Shown here: one piece after another, positions 19,301-28,921 of the stretch | How the letters are laid out: every line of letters starts with the position of its first letter | Numbering within the stretch: the first letter of the stretch is position 1 | Assembly: GCA_024280375.1 (NCBI GenBank) | Contig: JAJRQF010000034.1 | Span: 1-56,206, forward strand | DNA length: 56,206 nucleotides | Direction: 5' to 3' | Origin: Alphaproteobacteria bacterium | Lineage (GTDB): Bacteria > Pseudomonadota > Alphaproteobacteria > Rhizobiales > Rhizobiaceae | Notes under the pieces: model-generated | The model's database searches: none | What the model was told of the DNA's origin: nothing | The model's input: only the letters and a program-made list of their open reading frames with translations | Program-made: the position numbers and the translations under genes

Positions 19301-20026
19301 ATGTTCGATCTCGGTACACTCATTCCACTGATCATTGCAATTGTTGTAATTTTCAAACTACGCAGCGTTCTTGGTCAAAGATCAGATAACGAGCGCCCGC
19401 CTTATGATCCCTATCGCTCAGAACGTTCTGAGACGCGGGAGATCGAAGGTGATGATCCAGATAATGCCAACGACAATGTTGTGACCTTGCCCAAAAAGGG
19501 TTCCAGCAGAACTGCTGAGCGTTCAGAAAGCCCGGCCATTCGTCAAATTGACAAAATTGCCAATAAAAGAACCAAACTGAATAAAGCTCTGAAGAGTATA
19601 TTGGAGCGCGATCCATCGTTTGAACCTGATAGTTTTTTATCGGGTTCAAAACTTGCCTATGAAATGATTGTCAATGCATTCGCCGATGGGGACAAGAAGA
19701 CCCTGAAATCTCTATTATCCAAGGAAGTGTATGTGGGTTTTGCCGAGGCAATCGATGAGCGCAAAGCCAACGGTGAGGTTGTACAATCTTCTTTTGTCGG
19801 GATTGAGAAAGCCTCTATAGTTGGTGCTGATTTGCAAAAAGACGAAACTCAGATTGTTGTGCGCTTTAAAAGCCAGTTGATTTCGGCAACTTTGGATAAG
19901 GATGAAAATGTAATCGATGGCGGTTTGCAGGAAGTAGCCGACAAAATTGATGTATGGACATTTGCCCGCTCGCTCAAATCTCGCGATCCAAATTGGAAAC
20001 TGATTGGTACGGAAGCCGAGGACTAA
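19301..20026 (+). CDS. Tim44/TimA domain membrane-anchored protein
   Basis: An N-terminal transmembrane helix (FDLGTLIPLIIAIVVIFKL) is followed by a charged linker and, from about residue 95, a Tim44-like domain (SLFERDPSF-type and LKSLLSKEVYVGFAEAIDERK segments; WTFARSLKSRDPNWKLIGTEAED at the end). In alphaproteobacteria this family (TimA) is the relative of mitochondrial Tim44, but its bacterial role is not settled. It is divergent from fxsA and upstream of mltA, the standard order in this group. Confidence 0.88.
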   Translation: MFDLGTLIPLIIAIVVIFKLRSVLGQRSDNERPPYDPYRSERSETREIEGDDPDNANDNVVTLPKKGSSRTAERSESPAIRQIDKIANKRTKLNKALKSILERDPSFEPDSFLSGSKLAYEMIVNAFADGDKKTLKSLLSKEVYVGFAEAIDERKANGEVVQSSFVGIEKASIVGADLQKDETQIVVRFKSQLISATLDKDENVIDGGLQEVADKIDVWTFARSLKSRDPNWKLIGTEAED

Positions 20027-20034
20027 AGCTTGTC

Positions 20035-20086
20035 TCCTAAAAGCATGCCCTCGGACTTGATCCGTTGGTGGGCATCGGTTTTAGGA
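20035..20086. repeat. Long imperfect inverted repeat with CGGACTTGATCCG core
   Basis: The outer arms TCCTAAAA and TTTTAGGA and inner arms ATGCCC and GGGCAT pair with small bulges, enclosing the smaller palindrome CGGACTTGATCCG. The same core occurs near 41213. It is a RIME-like intergenic element, lying between the Tim44-domain gene and mltA. Confidence 0.65.
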
Positions 20087-20110
20087 ACAAAGACATGCGA
20101 CAATAAAAAG

Positions 20111-20154
20111 CTAAAGCATATTGAGTGAATACTAATGAACGCGATATGCTTTAG
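20111..20154. repeat. Inverted repeat CTAAAGCATAT...ATATGCTTTAG
   Basis: Perfect 11-bp arms (20111-20121 and 20144-20154) enclose a 22-bp loop, 25 bp beyond the previous inverted repeat. Together the two hairpins fill most of the 162-bp gap before mltA. Confidence 0.65.
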
Positions 20155-20188
20155 ACCGGCGGTTTTGGCGATTTGAAAATCAGTTCCG

Positions 20189-21304
20189 ATGAAGCAGCAT
20201 TTTAAGCAAATTTCTTATGACCAGCTGGCAGGCTGGAACAATGACGATCATCGTGCTGCGATGAATGCGTTTTTAAACACGGCCCGCCAGATGGTTGAAG
20301 CGCCCTATCACACCAGAGCATTGAATGTTTCCTCAGAACATTTGGTAAAAATTTCCAAATTGGCCATTGAAAATGTGCCATTTGATCAAAACTCAGCCAA
20401 GCGGTTTTTTGAGGAACACTTTTCTCCCTTTGAAATCATAGATCAGGAAAACGACCAACTCGCTAAAGAGGGATTTGTTACCGCTTATTTTGAACCAGAG
20501 GTTTTAGCATCGCGCACAAGGACGGAAGAATTTTCAGCCCCGCTCTATCATAGGCCAGATGATCTGGTAGATGTGGATAATGATAATCGGCCAGATGGCT
20601 GGGATTCAGAATTCAAATTTGCCAGAATTTATGACCGCGATGAAGAGCCGGGACTAGAAACCTATCCCGATCGCAAGGCAATCAACAACGGATATTTAGA
20701 CAATAAGGGTTTGGAAATCGCCTATGTAAAGGATATGGCCGAGGCGCTCTATATCCATATTCAGGGTTCGGCCCGTCTGCGATTTGAAGATGGGACGTTA
20801 ATTCGCGTGGGCTACGCGGCAAAAACCGGGCACCCCTATACAGCCGTTGGCAAGGTGTTGCTGGATCAGGGCAAACTTTCAAGGGACAATTGCGGCATGC
20901 GCGCCATTCGTAACTGGTTTTCGGCAAATCCGGATAAAATGAACGCGATCATTGAGAATAACCGGTCATATATTTTCTTCAACCAATACCCCGTTCTGGA
21001 TGATAAGTCAGGACCAATTGGCGCTGCCAAGGTTTCTCTTATTGCAGAAAGAAGCCTTGCCATTGATCGAACTTTACATACATTTGGCACACCGATCTGG
21101 ATTGAAACCAATAATCCGCTTCCCGGCGATGATTCTGCTTTTCAAAAACTGATGATTGCGCAGGATACAGGCTCTGCCATTATTGGGCCAACCCGCGGCG
21201 ATCTGTTTTTAGGCTCTGGCGCCGGGCCTGGAAAAATTGCTGGCGATACCCGCCACCACGCAAGGTTTGTGGTATTGCTGCCCAAACAGCAACTGCGGAA
21301 TTAG
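20189..21304 (+). CDS. MltA-family lytic transglycosylase
   Basis: The MltA domain cleaves the MurNAc-GlcNAc bond of peptidoglycan with 1,6-anhydro ring formation. The body contains GFVTAYFEPEV, LYHRPDDLVD and AYVKDMAEALYIHIQGSARLRFEDG. The C-terminal 3D domain has AQDTGSAIIGPTRGDLFLGSG with the conserved Asp residues, and GDTRHHARFVVLLP. Oddly, there is no signal peptide or lipobox: the protein starts MKQHFKQISYDQLAGWN and an in-frame TGA lies 15 bp upstream. Export is therefore unexplained, unless the family members in this order behave the same way. Confidence 0.88.
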   Translation: MKQHFKQISYDQLAGWNNDDHRAAMNAFLNTARQMVEAPYHTRALNVSSEHLVKISKLAIENVPFDQNSAKRFFEEHFSPFEIIDQENDQLAKEGFVTAYFEPEVLASRTRTEEFSAPLYHRPDDLVDVDNDNRPDGWDSEFKFARIYDRDEEPGLETYPDRKAINNGYLDNKGLEIAYVKDMAEALYIHIQGSARLRFEDGTLIRVGYAAKTGHPYTAVGKVLLDQGKLSRDNCGMRAIRNWFSANPDKMNAIIENNRSYIFFNQYPVLDDKSGPIGAAKVSLIAERSLAIDRTLHTFGTPIWIETNNPLPGDDSAFQKLMIAQDTGSAIIGPTRGDLFLGSGAGPGKIAGDTRHHARFVVLLPKQQLRN

Positions 21305-21313
21305 AAATTAGTT

Positions 21314-21871
21314 ATGGTGCGACGACGGAAAAACCTGAGTGAAGAGGACAAGCTTCTTTGGAAGCGGGTAACCTGCACTATTGAGCCGATGCATGAGCAT
21401 GTGGGGATGGCGGCGCCAGGCCATAAAAAGCCGGATGATTTTGCTAAAAAATTCTCAAAATTAATGGCAACGCCGAAAAAAGTTCAGCCAAATCCGGCAA
21501 AACCCTTAATGCCATCCATTCCAGCGCGTGTTCCACAACGCCCTTTGGCCAACCAATCGCTCGATCATAAAATCCGTAAAAAAATTGTTAAAGGCCGTAT
21601 GCCGATCGAAGCAAGAATTGACCTTCACGGAATGACTCAGAATAAAGCGATTAGAAAATTAAGAGATTTTTTGCATCGGGCGCAGGCAAATGATTGTCGC
21701 TTGGTGCTGGTGATTACCGGTAAGGGAGAGATGGGAAATGGAATTTTGCGCCGGCAGGTTCCCAACTGGCTGACAAATGGCGAATTGCTAAATGTCGTCG
21801 GTGGATTTCAGGAAGCGCATATTTCCCATGGTGGTTCCGGTGCGCTTTATGTTCGTATTCGGCGATTATAA
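21314..21871 (+). CDS. Smr/MutS2-domain protein
   Basis: The 185-residue protein ends in an Smr domain with the marker RIDLHGMTQNKAIRKL and LVLVITGKGEMGNGILRRQVPNWL. Smr domains bind or cleave structured nucleic acids or collided-ribosome mRNA in characterised members. The basic N-terminal half (RRRKNLSEEDKLLWKRV) is also typical of this alphaproteobacterial subfamily. The gene follows mltA by 9 bp and precedes an XRE regulator, as in other Rhizobiales. Confidence 0.9.
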   Translation: MVRRRKNLSEEDKLLWKRVTCTIEPMHEHVGMAAPGHKKPDDFAKKFSKLMATPKKVQPNPAKPLMPSIPARVPQRPLANQSLDHKIRKKIVKGRMPIEARIDLHGMTQNKAIRKLRDFLHRAQANDCRLVLVITGKGEMGNGILRRQVPNWLTNGELLNVVGGFQEAHISHGGSGALYVRIRRL

Positions 21872-21892
21872 TAGATAAATGGAAACGCAAAT

Positions 21893-22258
21893 TTGACCCC
21901 ATTTGGAGAAAAATTACGGGCCATGCGACTTGAGCGCGGAATTTCTCAAAAGGAAATGGCTGAAAGCCTTGGAATTTCCAGTGCCTATTTATCCGCACTC
22001 GAACACGGTCGTCGCGGTAAACCGACCTGGGCATTATTGCAAAGAATAATTGGCTATTTCAATGTGATCTGGGATGAGGCGGAGGAGCTTCAAACTTCAG
22101 CCGCTCATTCACATCCGCGTGTGATTATTGATACGGCAGGCCTCAATCCAAAGGCTACATTGCTGGCAAATTTACTATCAGAAAATATTCAAGACCTGGA
22201 AATTGATCGCCTTGATGAGATAATCGCGCTAATCGAAAAAAATTCTAAATCAAAATAA
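21893..22258 (+). CDS. XRE-family helix-turn-helix regulator
   Basis: A helix-turn-helix of the Cro/C1 type occupies residues 5-60 (FGEKLRAMRLERGISQKEMAESLGISSAYLSALEHGRRGKPTW), followed by a short, probably dimerising, C-terminal helix. The start is TTG at 21893 with GGAAA upstream; no earlier Met is available. It is 21 bp behind the Smr gene and overlaps the DUF1402 gene's 3' end by 9 bp in convergent orientation. Target genes cannot be told from the sequence. Confidence 0.88.
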   Translation: MTPFGEKLRAMRLERGISQKEMAESLGISSAYLSALEHGRRGKPTWALLQRIIGYFNVIWDEAEELQTSAAHSHPRVIIDTAGLNPKATLLANLLSENIQDLEIDRLDEIIALIEKNSKSK

Positions 22259-23224
22259 CTGACGAAGCTCGCTTTCTTTTGTATTAATCAGCCAGCCATA
22301 ATAATTCTCTTCCGGTAATGCAGGTTTTTGCCCGCGGGCACTTCTTTTTTTGTTAATAGCGGCGAGTTTTTTGGCGCGGGATTTTACATTGCCAAGATTA
22401 TAGAGGGTTGCTGTAACGCCCGGATTGGTCGAAATATCAAAACCGGTATAGCGCTTGTAAACATTAATGCTGTTTTTTAGAACGGCGGCCATATATTGCA
22501 GGGTGGAATCCGGGTCCATAATGGTTTTGTAAATTTGCGGTGCATTGCTGGCGCGCAAACGTTTTAACCGGCTGTTGCGGCTAACCATGTCAGTCACTTT
22601 TAATGCAGTCAGTGGATTGAGTTGGCCAAGACCAAATGTTTGCCCCGCATAAAGCGGCTGAAAAAACACCCGGCCAAACCGATCATTGGGATAGGCCCGC
22701 CCGCTAACCCGCTTGCCACGAAATTTGGTTTTCCAGATAGTTTCGCGACATGACCATTTATCATATGAAGAATTGATGGAAAAACAGCTGGAAAATTCTG
22801 GCCGTTTGACAAAATCAGTGACTTGTTCGCCCTTATATTGAAAAGATAAATTCTGGTTGAGGTAGGCCAGCGCCTTTACATAATAGGTCTGATATCTATC
22901 CAGCGCATCCACATTATAAGTATGCTCACCCACCAGCGCGCCAATAATATGGATCGGATCAATGCCATAGGCACGGGCGGCCTTTTTGATCTTTTTAATC
23001 AGCTTTTTATTGCGACCCAACATGGTGCGGATTTTGATGTATTTCTTTTCAAACGTGCCGCGACCAGATCTGGTGCGCTTGATGGAACCATAGGGAATGG
23101 CCGGCTGTTTGGCATTGCGGTTTCCCGCAGGAACTTTGGTAGCGGCATTTGCCGGCGACATCGCTGACAAAGGCAAGACCATGGCAAGAATTACTACGAG
23201 TGAGAAGAGCCGGTTTTGTTTCAT
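22250..23224 (-). CDS. DUF1402 family secreted protein, lysozyme-like
   Basis: The product has a Sec signal peptide (KQNRLFSLVVILAMVLPLSAMSPANA, cleavage near residue 27). Two segments resemble the lytic-transglycosylase fold: IDPIHIIGALVGEHTYN, with a Glu in the position of a catalytic acid, and FGLGQLNPLTALKVTD, matching the GLxQLxPxTA pattern. The rest is basic and contains two cysteines in SSCFSINSSYDKWSCRE that could form a disulphide. I recognise it as DUF1402, restricted mainly to Hyphomicrobiales. A peptidoglycan role is inferred, not known. Confidence 0.8.
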   Translation of the reverse strand: MKQNRLFSLVVILAMVLPLSAMSPANAATKVPAGNRNAKQPAIPYGSIKRTRSGRGTFEKKYIKIRTMLGRNKKLIKKIKKAARAYGIDPIHIIGALVGEHTYNVDALDRYQTYYVKALAYLNQNLSFQYKGEQVTDFVKRPEFSSCFSINSSYDKWSCRETIWKTKFRGKRVSGRAYPNDRFGRVFFQPLYAGQTFGLGQLNPLTALKVTDMVSRNSRLKRLRASNAPQIYKTIMDPDSTLQYMAAVLKNSINVYKRYTGFDISTNPGVTATLYNLGNVKSRAKKLAAINKKRSARGQKPALPEENYYGWLINTKESELRQLF

Positions 23225-23258
23225 CTAACATCCATTAGTTTTATTCACGCCAACAGTA

Positions 23259-24572
23259 TCAAAGGATAAATCGGCTGAGATCCGTATCTTTTGCCAGTTC
23301 GCCAATATTATCTTGAACAAAAGCCGCATCAATTGTAATTGCATCGCCACTATTGTCGGGAGCATTGAAAGAAATATCACTCAAAATTCGCTCCATCACG
23401 GTTTGTAACCGTCTGGCCCCAATATTCTCAACCGAAGAATTTACCGCAACCGCCACATCAGCAATCGCATCAATGGCATCATCGGTAAATGTCAGTTCCA
23501 CTTCTTCGGTGCCCATCAAGGCGACATATTGTTTGATCAGGCTGGCTTCGGTCTCTTTCAAAATTCTAACAAAATCTTCTTTGGTCAGTGCCCGCAATTC
23601 GACCCGGATCGGCAATCGGCCCTGCAATTCTGGCAACAGGTCCGAGGGTTTAGAAACATGGAATGCGCCTGAGGCAATAAACAAAATATGGTCAGTTTTC
23701 ACCGGGCCATATTTGGTCGCAACGGTCGTGCCTTCCACCAATGGCAAGAGATCGCGCTGCACGCCTTCGCGTGAAACTGAACCTCCGCTTGAACCACTTT
23801 CACGCACCGCTATTTTGTCGATCTCATCAAGAAAGACAATGCCGTCATCTTCCACTGATGTTATGGCCTCTGCAACGACCTGCTCATCATCGAGCAATTT
23901 GTCGGATTCTTCCGCAATCAATAGTTCGTAGGATTCCTTGACGCTGGTTTTACGTTTTTTGGTGCGCGCGCCGCCCATCGCCTTACTCATCATGTCGCCA
24001 ATATCGATCATGCCAACGGATGCGCCAGGCATGCCAGGAATTTCAAATCCACCCATCGGGTTGCCCTGATCGGCAACTTCCACTTCAATTTCTTTGTCAT
24101 CTAACAGACCTTCGCGCAATTTTTTGCGGAAAGATGATCTTGTATTTTCAGTGGCATTTTCGCCCACAAGCGCATTAAGAACCCGGTCTTCGGCGGCAAT
24201 ATGTGCCTTTGCCTTTACCTGTTCGCGTTTTTTGTCGCGCACCAAAGAAATGCCAATTTCCACCAGATCACGAATAATCTGTTCCACATCGCGGCCCACA
24301 TAACCGACCTCGGTAAATTTTGTGGCTTCAATTTTAGTGAATGGCGCACCGGCCAGTTTCGCCAGCCGTCGTGAAATTTCAGTTTTGCCAACCCCTGTTG
24401 GTCCGATCATGAGAATATTCTTTGGCAGCACTTCCTCTTTCATCGGGCTTTCAAGTTGTTGGCGGCGCCAGCGATTACGAAGTGCCACCGCAACCGCGCG
24501 TTTGGCATCGTTTTGTCCAATGATAAAACGGTCAAGCTCAGATACTATTTCGCGGGGAGAAAAATTTGTCAT
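23259..24572 (-). CDS. hslU: ATP-dependent protease ATPase subunit HslU
   Basis: HslU (ClpY) is the AAA+ unfoldase that feeds substrates to Hsl[35 protein letters not shown] is the standard opening, with Walker [23 protein letters not shown], Walker [13 protein letters not shown], and the conserved C-terminal tail LSRFIL that inserts into HslV. Length is 437. It is separated from hslV by a membrane-protein gene rather than being directly adjacent. Confidence 0.97.
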   Translation of the reverse strand: MTNFSPREIVSELDRFIIGQNDAKRAVAVALRNRWRRQQLESPMKEEVLPKNILMIGPTGVGKTEISRRLAKLAGAPFTKIEATKFTEVGYVGRDVEQIIRDLVEIGISLVRDKKREQVKAKAHIAAEDRVLNALVGENATENTRSSFRKKLREGLLDDKEIEVEVADQGNPMGGFEIPGMPGASVGMIDIGDMMSKAMGGARTKKRKTSVKESYELLIAEESDKLLDDEQVVAEAITSVEDDGIVFLDEIDKIAVRESGSSGGSVSREGVQRDLLPLVEGTTVATKYGPVKTDHILFIASGAFHVSKPSDLLPELQGRLPIRVELRALTKEDFVRILKETEASLIKQYVALMGTEEVELTFTDDAIDAIADVAVAVNSSVENIGARRLQTVMERILSDISFNAPDNSGDAITIDAAFVQDNIGELAKDTDLSRFIL

Positions 24573-24581
24573 GGCGGGTTT

Positions 24582-25682
24582 CTAACTTTTAAGAGGTGGT
24601 AGACTGGCTTCGATAGAGCCAAGTGGAAGAATTGTAAACAGGAATTGGCGCAGCGGACGCCACCCGACACCAAGCGAAATGATCGCCGCACCAATGAGGA
24701 TGGGCGTGAAACTGGCAGCTCCAAGCGAGTTTCCCTGTTGGGTAATAAAATAGGTAACCGCCAGCGATACATATAGTAGCGACGAAACCAGCATCGCACG
24801 GCGATCAATAATCAGCGCAATGCTCATCAAAACTATGAAGATGACAAGCACAACTCCGGCAAGGGTCGGTGCAATAAATTCCAGATCGCGCAGCGAGTTT
24901 GCCCGATCAAAGCCAATAATCCAGATGGCCGACTGCCACATGATTGAGTGAACGATTAAGGGCGAGGCCAGCAAATGCAGCCAAAATGCATTATCGCTTA
25001 ACCGGGTTTGTCGTAACCGGTCGGAGGTATCAAACCACATGGCGAGCACGAATAAAGCCAGACCAGTCATAAACAGGGTCAAAATCACAAAACTGATAGA
25101 ACCCTCATCAAGGTTTTCGGCTATTTTCAAAACAATCAGCGCGATAATCTGCAAGCCAGTTAAAAACAATGCAAAGGGCAGTTTAAAGCGGGCATAAAAC
25201 ACCAGTGCGGCAATGATTCCAATGGCAAAAAGCGGCAAATATACATTGCTACTTGGCCAGCCGCTTAGTGTTTGAATATCAAATATCTCCTCACCGAAGA
25301 GGTAAAAGCTCGCAAGCGATAGAATATGATAGATAAATGCGCCGGCAACAATCATGCTGGGTAGTGAGCGTTTGAGCCAAGAGGCGAAAATTTCAGCTAA
25401 CCCCCACAAAATTACAGCGGTAATTGCGTGGCCGGTAAGTCCGGTGCCAAAACCGGAAAATGACATGCCGTAAAGCACCATCACCACGCCGAGCGCCAGA
25501 AAAATATCATTAAAACCGGATATGAAGCGAAAGCCCTCATCATCTTCGGCATCCAGTTGGGCTTTTTGGGCAAGTTCCGGGTGTTGAGCCGGGGAACCCT
25601 CCATTTGTTTTAGCGCATCCGCCTGCTCAGGCTCAATTATGCCCTTGGAGACGGCATCGGCCAGCACATCCTTATTCAGCAT
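24582..25682 (-). CDS. Polytopic membrane protein between hslV and hslU (DUF2157-like)
   Basis: The 366-residue product begins [27 protein letters not shown], a short helical region like the N-terminus of DUF2157 proteins. About 11-12 hydrophobic segments follow from about residue 60 (for example [17 protein letters not shown] and [16 protein letters not shown]-like stretches). The ATG at 25682 has GGAG seven bases upstream and overlaps the hslV 3' end by 11 bp; the frame's extension upstream would run through hslV and is rejected. Function is unknown, but tight coupling suggests co-expression with the protease. Confidence 0.8.
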   Translation of the reverse strand: MLNKDVLADAVSKGIIEPEQADALKQMEGSPAQHPELAQKAQLDAEDDEGFRFISGFNDIFLALGVVMVLYGMSFSGFGTGLTGHAITAVILWGLAEIFASWLKRSLPSMIVAGAFIYHILSLASFYLFGEEIFDIQTLSGWPSSNVYLPLFAIGIIAALVFYARFKLPFALFLTGLQIIALIVLKIAENLDEGSISFVILTLFMTGLALFVLAMWFDTSDRLRQTRLSDNAFWLHLLASPLIVHSIMWQSAIWIIGFDRANSLRDLEFIAPTLAGVVLVIFIVLMSIALIIDRRAMLVSSLLYVSLAVTYFITQQGNSLGAASFTPILIGAAIISLGVGWRPLRQFLFTILPLGSIEASLPPLKS

Positions 25683-26226
25683 CAAGTTGCTCCAGCACAA
25701 AATGATCATTGGTATAAACACAAATAGACGATGCGATCTGCATGGATTGTTTTGCCATTTCCTCCGCATTCATATCGCTGTCGGCAAGTGCCAATGCGGC
25801 AGCCAGCGCAAAATTTCCACCCGAACCAATGGCCATAATACCATTTTCCGGTTCCAGCACATCGCCGTTACCGGTCAGGCAAAGGGTTGTGGTTTTGTCC
25901 GCAACCAGCATCATCGCTTCAAGCTTGCGTAAATAGCGGTCTGTCCGCCAGTCTTTCGCCAGCTCCACACAGGCCCGCATCAATTGATCAGGATACTGGT
26001 CAAGTTTGGCTTCCAACCGTTCAAACAAGGTAAAGGCATCGGCGGTCGCACCGGCAAAACCGGAAATAACATTGCCTTTTCCAAGCGGCCGTACCTTGCG
26101 GGCATTACCCTTTATTATGGTCTGTCCGAGACTGACCTGCCCATCGCCGGCTATTACAACCTTGTCACCTTTTCTGATTGTGACAATTGTCGTTGCGTGC
26201 ATGCTGGGAAAAGATTGCTCAGCCAT
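25672..26226 (-). CDS. hslV: ATP-dependent protease peptidase subunit HslV
   Basis: HslV (ClpQ) is the threonine-type proteolytic core of HslUV. The mature N-terminus should be the Thr of [25 protein letters not shown], after a short propeptide ending in [21 protein letters not shown] and [14 protein letters not shown] are conserved. The ATG at 26226 has GGAGG at short spacing and is preferred to a TTG one codon earlier. It is divergent from hisB across 177 bp. Confidence 0.97.
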   Translation of the reverse strand: MAEQSFPSMHATTIVTIRKGDKVVIAGDGQVSLGQTIIKGNARKVRPLGKGNVISGFAGATADAFTLFERLEAKLDQYPDQLMRACVELAKDWRTDRYLRKLEAMMLVADKTTTLCLTGNGDVLEPENGIMAIGSGGNFALAAALALADSDMNAEEMAKQSMQIASSICVYTNDHFVLEQLDAE

Positions 26227-26403
26227 CAATGCCTCCGTAATTTCTTAACCGCTTAAGGTCTATAAACATCTCAATCTGGCATATGTATGTGATTTTTTGC
26301 CAGATGCAAACAAACCAATTCATCCTAACCCGGCTTCTCCGGTAGTATTTATCGCATATGCCTGATAGATAGTCGCCAAAATCCCGCAATATGGAGGTCT
26401 GAT

Positions 26404-27021
26404 ATGACAGATACAGACAACATAACGCCCAGAACGGCAAGCATTTCCCGCAAAACCAATGAAACAGACATTGCTGTTTCCATTAATCTTGACGGGCAGG
26501 GCACTTTCGACATTTCAACCGGGTCGGGATTTTTTGATCATATGCTGGAGCAGCTTTCAAAGCATTCGCTGATTGATATGCAAATCAAGGCAAATGGCGA
26601 TCTGCATATTGATGATCACCACACAGTTGAAGATACCGGTATCGCGATCGGTCAGGCACTTTCCAAGGCGCTGGGCGATCGTCGCGGTATTAATCGCTAT
26701 GCTTCATTCAATCTTCCAATGGATGAGGCGATGACGCGCGCGGCTGTTGATGTTTCCGGGCGGCCCTATCTGATTTGGAAAGTGGAATTTTCCCGCGACA
26801 AACTGGGTACGATTGACACGGAATTGTTTCGCGAGTTCTTTCAGGCGCTGGCACAAAATGCGGGCATTACCCTGCATGTTGAAAATCTCTATGGTGAAAA
26901 CAATCACCATATTGCTGAAACCTGCTTTAAGGCGGTGGCGCGCGCATTGCGGCATGCGGTTGAGGCTGATCCACGACAAGTGGGTGTTATACCTTCAACC
27001 AAAGGCACGTTAAACGGATAG
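26404..27021 (+). CDS. hisB: Imidazoleglycerol-phosphate dehydratase
   Basis: HisB dehydrates imidazole glycerol phosphate in histidine synthesis. The metal-binding repeats are visible as [25 protein letters not shown] and, in the second half, [20 protein letters not shown]. It is the monofunctional 205-residue enzyme. GGAGG lies eight bases before the ATG. It opens a hisB-DUF2628-hisH-hisA-hisF-hisE run with little or no spacing. Confidence 0.97.
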   Translation: MTDTDNITPRTASISRKTNETDIAVSINLDGQGTFDISTGSGFFDHMLEQLSKHSLIDMQIKANGDLHIDDHHTVEDTGIAIGQALSKALGDRRGINRYASFNLPMDEAMTRAAVDVSGRPYLIWKVEFSRDKLGTIDTELFREFFQALAQNAGITLHVENLYGENNHHIAETCFKAVARALRHAVEADPRQVGVIPSTKGTLNG

Positions 27022-27036
27022 TTTAGGACCTGTTGA

Positions 27037-27534
27037 GTGACAATTTACACCGTATATATTCCTCCGCAAACCAGTGAAAATGCCGGAAATCAGCATTTGG
27101 ATGCGGTGCTTATACCGGATGCGCCTTCCTTAATGGCGCTGATATTGCCGTTATTCTGGTTGCTTTGGCATCGTCTTTGGTGGCCGGTATTGTTTTATGT
27201 GCTGCTGACAATCACGTTTCTATTATTGCTACCAACAAGCCTGAATGTAATTGCCGCATTTCTGACAATTTTCCCCGGAGTGTTTCTGTTTCTTGAAGGG
27301 CAGGAATTGCGCCGAAAGAAGCTGGAAAGGCGCGGATGGACCTTGGCCGCAACAATAGAAGAGCAGGATGTGGGTGCCGCCGAATATCGCTATTTCCACT
27401 CAGTGCTGGAAACCCAAAAGTCGACTTTTACGCCAGGCTTTACTCACGCGCCTTCATCTGAAAAAACAGCTCAAAAACCCTTTGCGCCTGTTGATACGGG
27501 GATAGAATTTCCCGGTACAACGGAGCTTTCCTAA
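27037..27534 (+). CDS. DUF2628 family membrane protein
   Basis: The 165-residue product begins with GTG and has a central membrane region (about residues 30-90: LILPLFWLLWHRLWWPVLFYVLLTI and further helices). A conserved cytosolic part follows (LRRKKLERRGWTLAATIEEQDVGAAEYRYFHS). I recognise it as the DUF2628 protein that Rhizobiales commonly carry between hisB and hisH. It directly abuts hisH, so it is translated in the histidine operon, though no role in histidine synthesis is known. Confidence 0.85.
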   Translation: MTIYTVYIPPQTSENAGNQHLDAVLIPDAPSLMALILPLFWLLWHRLWWPVLFYVLLTITFLLLLPTSLNVIAAFLTIFPGVFLFLEGQELRRKKLERRGWTLAATIEEQDVGAAEYRYFHSVLETQKSTFTPGFTHAPSSEKTAQKPFAPVDTGIEFPGTTELS

Positions 27535-28188
27535 ATGATGAATGTTGCAATCATTGATTATGGTTCCGGCAATCTGCGCTCGGCGACCAAGGCTTTTGAG
27601 CGCGCCGCGCGTGAAGCTGGAATTTCCGCTAATATTATTTTGACCAACGAGCCGAATGTTGTCCGCGACGCCGACCGGGTGGTTTTACCCGGAGTTGGCG
27701 CCTATGCCGATTGCCGCGCCGGGCTGGATGCGGTTTTAGGCATGGGTGATGCCTTGCGCGAAGTGGTCGAGCAAAAGGCGCGTCCATTTTTGGGCATATG
27801 TGTGGGCATGCAATTAATGTCTGATCGTGGTTTGGAAAAAACCATTACCCAAGGTTTTGGCTGGATTAGTGGTGACGTGGTGGAAATGTCGCCGGATGAT
27901 CCAGATTTGAAAATTCCGCAGATTGGCTGGAATACGCTGGATGTTTCCCATCCTCATCCGCTATTTGATGGTATAAACACCGGGCCTGAGGGCAAACATG
28001 CCTATTTTGTCCATTCCTATCATCTCAAGGCAAATGAACCTTCTGATATTGTTGCCACCACCAATTATGGTGAGGCGGTTACCGCAATGGTTGCCCGCGA
28101 TAATATGGTAGGCACTCAATTTCACCCCGAAAAAAGCCAGGCGCTTGGTCTGACTCTCATCACCAATTTTCTCAAGTGGGCACCATGA
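27535..28188 (+). CDS. hisH: Imidazole glycerol phosphate synthase glutaminase subunit HisH
   Basis: HisH supplies ammonia from glutamine to HisF. The nucleophilic Cys lies in [15 protein letters not shown], and the His-Glu pair is in [10 protein letters not shown]. The N-terminus [14 protein letters not shown] is standard, and GVGAYADC carries the oxyanion region. Two adjacent ATGs are possible starts. The TGA stop overlaps the hisA ATG. Confidence 0.97.
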   Translation: MMNVAIIDYGSGNLRSATKAFERAAREAGISANIILTNEPNVVRDADRVVLPGVGAYADCRAGLDAVLGMGDALREVVEQKARPFLGICVGMQLMSDRGLEKTITQGFGWISGDVVEMSPDDPDLKIPQIGWNTLDVSHPHPLFDGINTGPEGKHAYFVHSYHLKANEPSDIVATTNYGEAVTAMVARDNMVGTQFHPEKSQALGLTLITNFLKWAP

Positions 28189-28919
28189 TTCTGTTTCCGG
28201 CAATTGATTTAAAAGATGGCGAATGCGTTCGCCTGAAACTCGGCGATATGGATCAGGCAACGGTCTATAATACGGACCCGGCAGCCCAGGCTCTTGCTTT
28301 CGAAAATGAGGGTTTTGAATATCTGCATATGGTCGATCTTGACGGTGCCTTTGCCGGTGAAAGCCGCAATGGTGGTGCGGTTGATGCTATTTTGAAAGCG
28401 GTAAACTTTCCGGTCCAACTGGGCGGTGGTATCAGGCGGCTCGATCAGATTGAGGCCTGGTTGGAAAAGGGCCTGGCTCGAGTAATTTTAGGTACAATTG
28501 CCGTGCGCGACCCCGATCTGGTGCGTGAGGCAGGTAGGCTTTTTCCGGGACAGGTTGCGGTCGGTATTGATGCCAAGGGCGGCAAGGTCGCGGTCGAAGG
28601 TTGGGCAGAAACCTCCGAATTGACTGCAATAGATTTGGCACTCAAGTTTGAAGATGCGGGTATCGCAACGATCATTTATACTGATATTGACCGAGATGGT
28701 ATTTTAACCGGTATCAATTGGCCTTCCACACTGGAATTGGCAAAGGCTGTTAATATCCCGGTCATTGCATCGGGCGGGCTGGCCTCTATGGATGATATTG
28801 ATCAGATGATTGACCCGAAACATGTGATCCTTGAGGGGGCAATTTCCGGCCGCGCGCTTTATGATGGCCGCATCAATGCAAAAGATGCGCTGGCTGCCCT
28901 TCGTGCGGGAAAGGCATAA
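28185..28919 (+). CDS. hisA: ProFAR isomerase HisA
   Basis: HisA isomerises the ProFAR aminoaldose to PRFAR on a TIM barrel. [21 protein letters not shown] is the conserved start with the catalytic Asp, followed by [14 protein letters not shown] and [12 protein letters not shown] with the second catalytic Asp. The ATG at 28185 forms an ATGA overlap with hisH, so the earlier GTG at 28176 is not needed. The product is 244 residues. Confidence 0.97.
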   Translation: MILFPAIDLKDGECVRLKLGDMDQATVYNTDPAAQALAFENEGFEYLHMVDLDGAFAGESRNGGAVDAILKAVNFPVQLGGGIRRLDQIEAWLEKGLARVILGTIAVRDPDLVREAGRLFPGQVAVGIDAKGGKVAVEGWAETSELTAIDLALKFEDAGIATIIYTDIDRDGILTGINWPSTLELAKAVNIPVIASGGLASMDDIDQMIDPKHVILEGAISGRALYDGRINAKDALAALRAGKA

Positions 28920-28921
28920 AT

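Noticed and set aside
23353-23931. 192-codon plus-strand frame opposite hslU
   Set aside because: It is a Ser/Thr-rich shadow of the hslU codons with no family resemblance.
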